Assembly: GCF_048569485.1 (NCBI RefSeq)
Contig: NC_134361.1
Span: forward strand, 175,281,958-175,345,957
From: Anomaloglossus baeobatrachus
Lineage: Eukaryota; Chordata; Amphibia; Anura; Aromobatidae
Length of the DNA stretch: 64,000 nucleotides
Reading direction: 5' to 3'
Shown: piece after piece, positions 57,870 through 64,000 of the stretch
How the letters are laid out: each line of letters opens with the position of its first letter
Position numbering within the stretch: position 1 is the first letter of the stretch
Notes under the pieces: model-generated
Told to the model about the DNA's origin: nothing
Seen by the model: only the letters and a program-made list of their open reading frames with translations
Databases searched by the model: none
Translations under genes and position numbers: made by a program

Positions 57870-58300
57870 ATACAGTGTGTCCACCCATATCCTGTCCACC
57901 GCCATTAACTTGAGAACGGCAGCAGCTATAGGGATAGAAGTGGTGTCTAGGTATAGTAAAGTAGCCATGCGCTGCGCAATGAAACCACCTATAGCGCCAC
58001 CTGGTGGAAAACAACGGAGTTAGCATTTTTATCTCGAAAACAGAACGAGATAGAGAAAAAAACTGAATTACAAAGTTGTAGGATATCATCAATTCAATAC
58101 GAATCGACACCTTGCATACAGAAATGCTATGATTAGAACGTGTAAAACTCACAAGGCTGCGGACGTGAAGTGATACCTCATGGAGACCTTCCTACAAGTC
58201 ATTGTGTATGGTGGCTGTGTGGAGTGGCCTCCACGCTCACCTGACCTGACCCCATTGGACTTCTTTCTGTGAGGTCACATCAAACAGCAGGTGTATGCGA
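57870..58300 (+). pseudogene. Mariner-like transposon remnant
   Basis: Starts near cagtgtgtccacccatatcc. At 58224-58300 the plus strand reads WPPRSPDLTPLDFFL, a stop where Trp is usual, then GHIKQQVYAT. This is the PDLxPxDFFLW signature around the last catalytic residue of mariner/IS630-type transposases. Most of the gene is missing. Confidence 0.7.
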
Positions 58301-58804
58301 CCCGACATTACACATAACTGATTCGTTCTGTGAGATAAAACATTTCCCTGCCTGTATAATCACAGGAGTGAGTGTTTCTGTTGTATCTCTAGCACTCTTA
58401 ACGCCTAATAAATAGCAATGACATATAAACTCAGTGACAGCCCTAGCTCCTACCCCACTGACTTGACTTATAATGAACTTCAAGAACGGAAGATATGACA
58501 GACATGCTTGCTCCTGTGATAAAACAGGCAGAGAAAGGTTTTACCTCACAGAAAGCAGCAGTTATAAGCTCCTGCTATGTTGTTAGAATAATTTTTTTTT
58601 TTTTCTCCCCGGCCAAGGAGCTGTGGTATAATCAGACTATGTTCCTGTACGGTCTGACACAGGCATTACACAGTACACAGCAGGGCCACATTTATAAGAT
58701 TATCTCAGCACAGGAAAAAATTTTGTAACCACTTCCACTTGTGTAAATTATTATTATTCCAAGATCTATTGATTAAAATCAACTTTGCGGGAAAACCCCT
58801 TTAA
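58301..58804. mobile_element. Kolobok-like MITE remnant
   Basis: Ends with gggaaaacccctttaa at 58789-58804; internal inverted pieces (ctgcctgtataatcacaggagtg / ctcctgtgataaaacaggcag). The left terminus was not found. Confidence 0.5.
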
Positions 58805-59644
58805 TCATTTACCGGTCATGCTAAAAGCAGGGAGGCTAATAATAATTAGTAATTATAGTCTTTGTAAGTGATTAAGATGCCAATTAACTTGCTTCCTTGT
58901 TCTTTAATACATAATTTATTAAATGTTTTACTTCAAATGATCAGCTGTACCTTTATAAACTTGTACAACGTATAACTTAACAAAAACGGACACAGTGATT
59001 GATGCGGGATGTAAATGTAGAGGTGACATACTTGTATAGAACTACAAACACACAGTAAACATCTTTAGTCATCGAACAGTGAAAATTATCAGGAAACTCC
59101 ATAGCTTTCTTGTGTCAGCTTCTTGCACTATGTTCTATTATTTCTCATTTTCAAGATGTCTCCTTTTTTGTCAACATTATGTGCTACAGGATGGAGGATC
59201 TAAGGAATCTGAGACCAGGCGTGAACTGTAATCCTTCCGCGGTGGTGAATGTGTCGGTGGACATATGTAATGATACATACGAGATCGGACCTTCAATTCT
59301 CGCCAATCTAACAAGATCGGATGAAGTCCTCTGGGGCAGCCTGTAAACTTTTAGCACCGCACCTACTGCCACCACCAAGCTGCCCCTGATTGGCTGCAGC
59401 GGTCACATGCTCAGATTCACCCTTACTAACAGCCTGTAAACAAAAACTGGCAGCAGACCAGCAGAGATCTATACATCAATGGCGGATTCAAGAAAACAAA
59501 AACAACTTGGCTCCTCTTATTTTTGACCTCCACAGAATGATCTTTCCTTTATCCTAAAATTAGTATGCTTCCCGAAATGTACAGCGATGTAAGGGGAGAA
59601 GGTTTACCAGAAACCCCCACATCTGCTGGATAAAGCCTAATTTT
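58805..59644. other. Intergenic; one open frame of unknown meaning
   Basis: Plus-strand 59179-59346 reads MCYRMEDLRNLRPGVNCN to a stop, preceded by 'tgctacag'. It resembles no protein I know. Left unassigned. Confidence 0.25.
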
Positions 59645-60660
59645 TAAACTACAACCTGGATTATTGGCAGCTAGGTAGACCGCCACTTTAGGTGAACTAA
59701 TGTTAATAAAGTAACATAGCTATTTCCAATAAAGGAGTCGTACAGGAACGGATATCCTAGCCACAATTATCCCATGGTGTATAGTTAATAATCGTATTTA
59801 TTTTTCAACTATAACCTGGATTAGTGCAATCCGTTTGTGTTTGATAGCTAGGTAGGCCGCCACTTTAGGTGAACTAAATTTCAATAAAGTAGCATAGCCA
59901 TTTTCAGTGAAGGATTTGTATAGGAGCAGATATCCTAGCCACAATCATCACATGGTATATATTGAATAGTCTTATTTATTTTTCAACTATAACCTGAATT
60001 AGTGCAATCCGTATGTGTTTGATAGTTCACCTAAAGTGGCGGTCTACCTAGCTATCAAACACATACGGATTGCACTAATTCAGGTTATAGTTGAAAAATA
60101 AATAAGACTATTAAATATACACCATGGCATTATTGTGGCTAGGATATTCGCTCCTGTACGACTCCTTCGTTTTGCTACTTTATTATCATTAGTTCACCTA
60201 AAGTGGTGGCCTACCTAGCTATTAAACACATACGGATTGCACTAAGCCAGGTTATAGTTGAAAAATAAATAGGCCTATTAAATATACACCATGTGATGAT
60301 TGTGGTTAGGATATCCGCTCCTATACGACTTCTTCACTGAAAATGGCTATGCTACTTTATTAATGTTAGTTCACCTAAAGTGGCGGTCTACCTAGCTAAC
60401 ATTAATAAAGTAGCATAGCCATTTTCAGTGAAGAAGTCGTATAGAAGCGGATATCCTAGCCACAATCATCACATGGTGTATATTTAATAGGCCTATTTAT
60501 TTTTCAACTATAACCTGGATTAGTGCAATCTGTATGTGTTTTATAGCTAGGTAGACCACCACTTTAGGTGAACTAATGTTAACAAAGTAGTATAGCAAAA
60601 TAGACGTACAGGAGCGGATATCCTAGCCTCAATCATACCATGGTGTATATTTAATAAAAA
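59645..60660. repeat. About 180-bp tandem repeat with two orientation switches
   Basis: Plus-oriented units at 59651-60024, minus-oriented at 60055-60367, plus-oriented again from 60398. Both switches surround the same 28-30-bp segment: gttcacctaaagtggcgg followed by tctacctagc. Arms flanking each segment are nearly perfect inverted repeats (tgcaatccgtatgtgtttga / tcaaacacatacggattgca; ctatgctactttattaatgt / acattaataaagtagcatag). Confidence 0.92.
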
Positions 60661-61944
60661 TAAAAAAAAGTATTCATAGAAAATTCTTGTAAGGCCATCA
60701 CGATCGCCTGTTAACAGTTGATCAGCTTTCATCCTCTCATTTTAATGGTTGCAGTCTCATTGTATCAGGAAGGAAATCATTGTGCTTTTTTCCCTACAGC
60801 AATCTGCAAGGACTTCCATTACATTAGGATTGATCCAGTGTGCTCGGTTTCTGCAGCAGATTTTTCTGTAACAATTTTTTTTTATATATTTTTGCCTTTG
60901 TTTCTTGATGCATTTATACATGATTTTTTTCCTATTCATGTAAATGGGTGAAAATTGCAAAAAAAAAAAAAAAAAAAGCAAAAACTCATCTTAGTTTTTT
61001 TTTCTTTTCATAGCATTTAAAAGGCTTCGTATGAGGTTAGGAAAAAAGCTTCTCCTCCCCCCCAAAACTTTGCCATGCCTTTCCATAGTGCTGCATTATC
61101 CAAGTGGTGGGAGTGGGGGCTATGATGCCAGAAATCGCCTATGGACACGGCCCAAGAGGCGTGGTTGGCATGGATTATATATTTTCCAACAAGACAAAAT
61201 ATTCTATTACCACAGAGCTACTTTATGTCCTACCATCCTTAATACTGAAAATAAAACAAAACGCAGCAATCTGATGTGTGTACTAACCAGTGATACTACC
61301 GGAGAGGTGACATAGATGAGAAGGAATGTGACATGTTTAGATTTCTGCATTGTGACAGACGGAACCAGAATTAGGAAATACAAGTATGAACAGACTGTGT
61401 GTAATGAAAATTTCCCCCGCATCTGAAAACATTTCTACATCCAGAGATAGCACTTGGTGAAAAAGGAAGAGAATTCCAACGATTACAGATAAGCTACAAA
61501 GTCATGGCCACTGCTCAGCACCCGTCACACTCATCACGTCCGGTGGCGTTATCCCAATACAGGGTGACCGCAGACATGCCGGGAACAGTGACGATATCTT
61601 CAGACAGGGCACATCATTCTCCTAATACATCAGTAACCTGTAAATATTTATATTTTAAAATTAGCAATTTTTTTTCTTTCAAGTTTCTTGTGACTTTAGT
61701 TTCGATCTTGTAATCCACAATGATCCATCGCCAATATTATAACACCCTGCACCTCATTGATCACGACAGAAAAAAACTGATGTCCAGAGCAACCAATCAG
61801 CGATCAACTTTGGCTTTGGAAAAATGGCCTTGAACAAACCCAAGGGCCGCAATGTTCAGTGTGAACTCAATGATCCGTGCAAGTCAAGTGTCCTCCAATG
61901 TAACAGACTCATTACAGACAGTTTCTTCCTTGGCCAGTTCTCTA
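60661..61944. other. Intergenic, no gene seen
   Basis: No recognisable gene; poly-A run at 60960-60977. Short frames (for example 60718-60951, 61031-61315) lack domains. Confidence 0.4.
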
Positions 61945-62724
61945 TTAAAGGGACCCTGTCACCAGTTATTGGAGTGTTAAACCAAAAGTGTCACCTTCTG
62001 CAGCTCCTGGGCTGCATTCTATGAAGGTGCACCTAGTGCCCCGACTCCTCCTTGCAGACCTCACAAATAAATTACCTTTATAAAATCTGCCGCCACATAT
62101 GTAAATGAACCGTTCTGGCCAGATGGGCATCCTCTTTTTCAGCTCCTGACCCTCCTTTTGCCACTGTTCGCCGTCCTCCTTTGATGATTGATGTGGATGA
62201 CGCCTCCGTCATCATTAGCTGGGCTAATGGCTCACGCAGGCCACTTAGCTCTGCCACATGGCGGGCAGAGCCGAAAACATATAGGTGCACTTGCGAGAGC
62301 TGGTGGGCTCTCTCACAATCACGCACCTGCGCAGAGAACTCACCGGCATGTATAAGCACAGCTATGTTTTCAGCTCTGCCCGCAATGGGGCAGAGCGAAA
62401 TGCGCCTGCGCGAGCCACGACTGACTGCACAGGCACGCAATTCAGCCCAGCTCCGTGGACGATGACTGAGGAATCATCCACGTCAATCACCAAAGGAAGA
62501 CGGTGAACAGCGGCAAAAGGAGAGATGGGAGCCGAAAGAGAGGATGCCCATCAGACTAGAACGGTTCATTTACATACGTGGAGGTCATATTTTATAAAGG
62601 AATTTCTGGGGTCTGCATGGGGAGTCAGGGCACAAGGTGACCCTTCATAGAATGCAGCCCAGGAGCTGCAGAAGGTAACACTTTTGGTTCATTACTGAAA
62701 AAACTGGTGACAGGTTCTCTTTAA
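61945..62724. mobile_element. Kolobok-like MITE, 780 bp, almost wholly palindromic
   Basis: TTAA at 61945-61948 and 62721-62724. Arms about 380 bp: tgcagctcctgggctgcatt / aatgcagcccaggagctgca, gaaccgttctggccagatgg / tcagactagaacggttc. CpG-rich centre near 62280-62420. Confidence 0.88.
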
Positions 62725-63082
62725 AGGGAATCAGTCAGCAGGTTTTTGCCTTGTAATCTGACAGCAGCATGATGTAGGGGCTTAGGCCCGGATTCCAGTG
62801 ATGTGTCACTGTTTTGCTTGGCGCAGTTGTGATAAAATCCGTTTTGTCTGCTGTAGATGAATGCTGAGCTGTCTATAACCTGCCCATACCCCTGATTCAC
62901 AATGTACACAGGAAGTTGGCAATCAGTGGTGGGGGTGTGGTTACAGATTAGCTGGACTACCTGGCACATGACACCTAGTCCTGCAGTGCTAATTGCCTGG
63001 TGATAAAACACTGATTATATTGAAACTAAACCTAACACTGCTCTCAGATTACATAATAAAACCTGCCAACAGATTCCCTTAA
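62721..63082. mobile_element. Kolobok-like MITE sharing TTAA with its neighbour
   Basis: TTAA at 62721-62724 and 63079-63082; ends AGGGAATCAGTCAGCAGGTT and inverted AACCTGCCAACAGATTCCCT. Same family as 56062-56411. Confidence 0.85.
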
Positions 63083-63662
63083 ACGCAATAATGTTGTAAA
63101 TACCCCCTTGAATTCCATGAAGCCATATATGAGGTTTTTTTTTGCTTTTAATTCATATAGTTATACGCCTTTAACAGGTGTTTGTTAGGTCTGTAAGAAA
63201 CTAAGAAAAAACCTAACCAATAATGGGAATACAGCAGGTCCTTCCCCATTACAACTTCCATCCTCTCTACCACCATAAAAAAGAGGAAAAATAACATTAA
63301 AAAATATTCTGCACAAATGCAATGGTAATCTTTGGCCCTCGCCAACACATGTCGGCATCTGAAGCCTCAAATTTACATAGTGGATCCTTTAAATTCGGGT
63401 TTTCCTTAACTGATTGGTTGCTATAGACAGCAATGCTCATTTTTCTGAAAGTTTTGAGAAACAAAACCATTTTTTCACATGGAGAAGACGTCACCAATTT
63501 GTGCACCAGCCGACATCGCCTACAATGTGGTACAAAGGTGTAGGGCGTGTGACCCCGGAGAGCATGGATACAGTAGGATGGCACTCCTTCACATTGATCA
63601 ATGCGGCACGCGGACGCGCCTCATTTTTTTTCTTGCAAATAAATAAGAAAAAGACATCTCCA
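63083..63662. other. Downstream/3' UTR side of the XK-like gene
   Basis: Lies 3' of the stop codon on the minus strand. A minus-strand AATAAA was not found close to the stop; 'tttttaat' and 'ttgcttttaattc' stretches give no clear poly(A) signal. No other gene seen. Confidence 0.35.
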
Positions 63663-64000
63663 TCACACATCCGTCTCTTTTCCCTCCACGAGTATATGAG
63701 TTGGCTTGGCTTTTAGGCAAACGCATAATATAAAGTCAGAAACGTTGTGGCTAAAAAGAGACCGGCAGGGGTGAAAATATTGGTAGAAAAGGAGCATGAA
63801 TGAGACGGCGGCACAGTACCCGACCAACAGCTGCACCACCAGTAATGGGGAACAGAAGTACTCAAAGCCGTCCTCCTTGTAAAAGTACCAGAGTAGAATG
63901 AGGGCTGCGTTCTCCAGCAGTCTGATGGTGTAATGGACGCTCAGTCTTCCCCAGTTCTGAGACTGATCGATTAAGTCCCTTTCGCTTAAGTTAAGCTGGA
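63663..64000 (-). CDS. XK-related membrane protein, last exon (partial)
   Basis: The minus strand is open from the window edge (frame set by Q-L-N-L at 63998) to TGA at 63663-63665, about 111 codons. It reads LSERDLIDQSQNWGRLSVHY, then TIRLLENAALILLWYFYKED, then SPLLVVQLLVGYCAAVSFML, then LFYQYFHPCRSLFSHNVSDF, ending EGKETDV. Two hydrophobic membrane-spanning stretches are followed by the conserved FHPC-x-LF motif and a short cytosolic tail, as at the C-terminus of XK/XKR proteins. That family includes XK (partner of VPS13A) and the caspase-activated phospholipid scramblase XKR8. The FHPC-LF-NV pattern resembles the XK/XKRX branch most, but I cannot decide the paralogue, so no symbol is given. 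No stop or frame change interrupts it, it lacks a start codon because it is an internal-to-terminal exon, and the splice acceptor lies outside the window. It is the only convincing host gene here, transcribed leftward. Confidence 0.8.
   Translation of the reverse strand, partial: QLNLSERDLIDQSQNWGRLSVHYTIRLLENAALILLWYFYKEDGFEYFCSPLLVVQLLVGYCAAVSFMLLFYQYFHPCRSLFSHNVSDFILCVCLKAKPTHILVEGKETDV

Noticed and set aside
59179-59346. Open frame preceded by an acceptor-like 'tgctacag'
   Set aside because: No similarity I can name, no donor or partner exon, and codon content is unremarkable; too weak to call an exon.

Overview
The window looks like a repeat-rich intergenic stretch of an anuran amphibian (frog) nuclear genome. 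It carries Tc1/mariner copies, TTAA-flanked Kolobok- and piggyBac-like MITEs, hAT elements, a non-autonomous Helitron, a tRNA-type SINE, many solo LTRs, a chromodomain Ty3/gypsy element, long minisatellites and (TA)n tracts. The frog assignment comes from recognising these families from memory; no database was searched.

Host genes are nearly absent. The only convincing host coding sequence is the right-hand edge (63663-64000, minus strand): the last exon of an XK-related membrane protein gene whose other exons lie beyond the window. A second, weak exon candidate sits at 16875-17070 (minus). Long open frames elsewhere are minisatellite or transposon artefacts.

Layout: 0.6-1.6 kb, fold-back repeat with two hammerhead-ribozyme motifs and a nested MITE; 2.6-4.1 kb, two solo LTRs; 5.6-7.6 kb, 31-bp minisatellite; 8-11.2 kb, LTR fragment, a palindrome, and a 338-bp tandem element with complete hammerhead motifs and a 15-bp target duplication; 11.2-12.6 kb, Tc1; 13-16.2 kb, MITEs, a palindrome and a large interspersed repeat; 17.5-19.9 kb, solo LTR, MITE, LTR fragment and a palindromic element also bounded by a 15-bp duplication; 20.4-26.6 kb, a Tc1 split by a 4.7-kb insertion that contains a Helitron, which contains a SINE and MITEs; 26.6-31.8 kb, minisatellites, an inverted copy of the large repeat and a hAT end; 32.0-41.3 kb, one hAT-like element swollen by an ERV-like solo LTR and a Ty3/gypsy element with both LTRs; 42-48.8 kb, tandem repeats, palindrome, MITEs and LTRs; 48.8-50.9 kb, mariner fragment and a nearly complete Tc1; 51.6-53.8 kb, hAT with an internal minisatellite; 54-63 kb, tandem repeats, MITEs, an inverted-repeat satellite; then the host exon.

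The most interesting signal is a set of hammerhead-ribozyme motifs (797-840, 10624-10666, 10962-11004, with weaker relatives at 875-918 and 45088-45126). One copy shows every core element, paired stems and a GUC cleavage triplet, inside a 338-bp tandem unit flanked by an exact 15-bp duplication. That layout resembles animal retrozymes and Penelope-linked hammerhead satellites such as newt satellite 2. Several palindromic elements in the window carry similar core-like strings, and one of them also has an exact 15-bp duplication.
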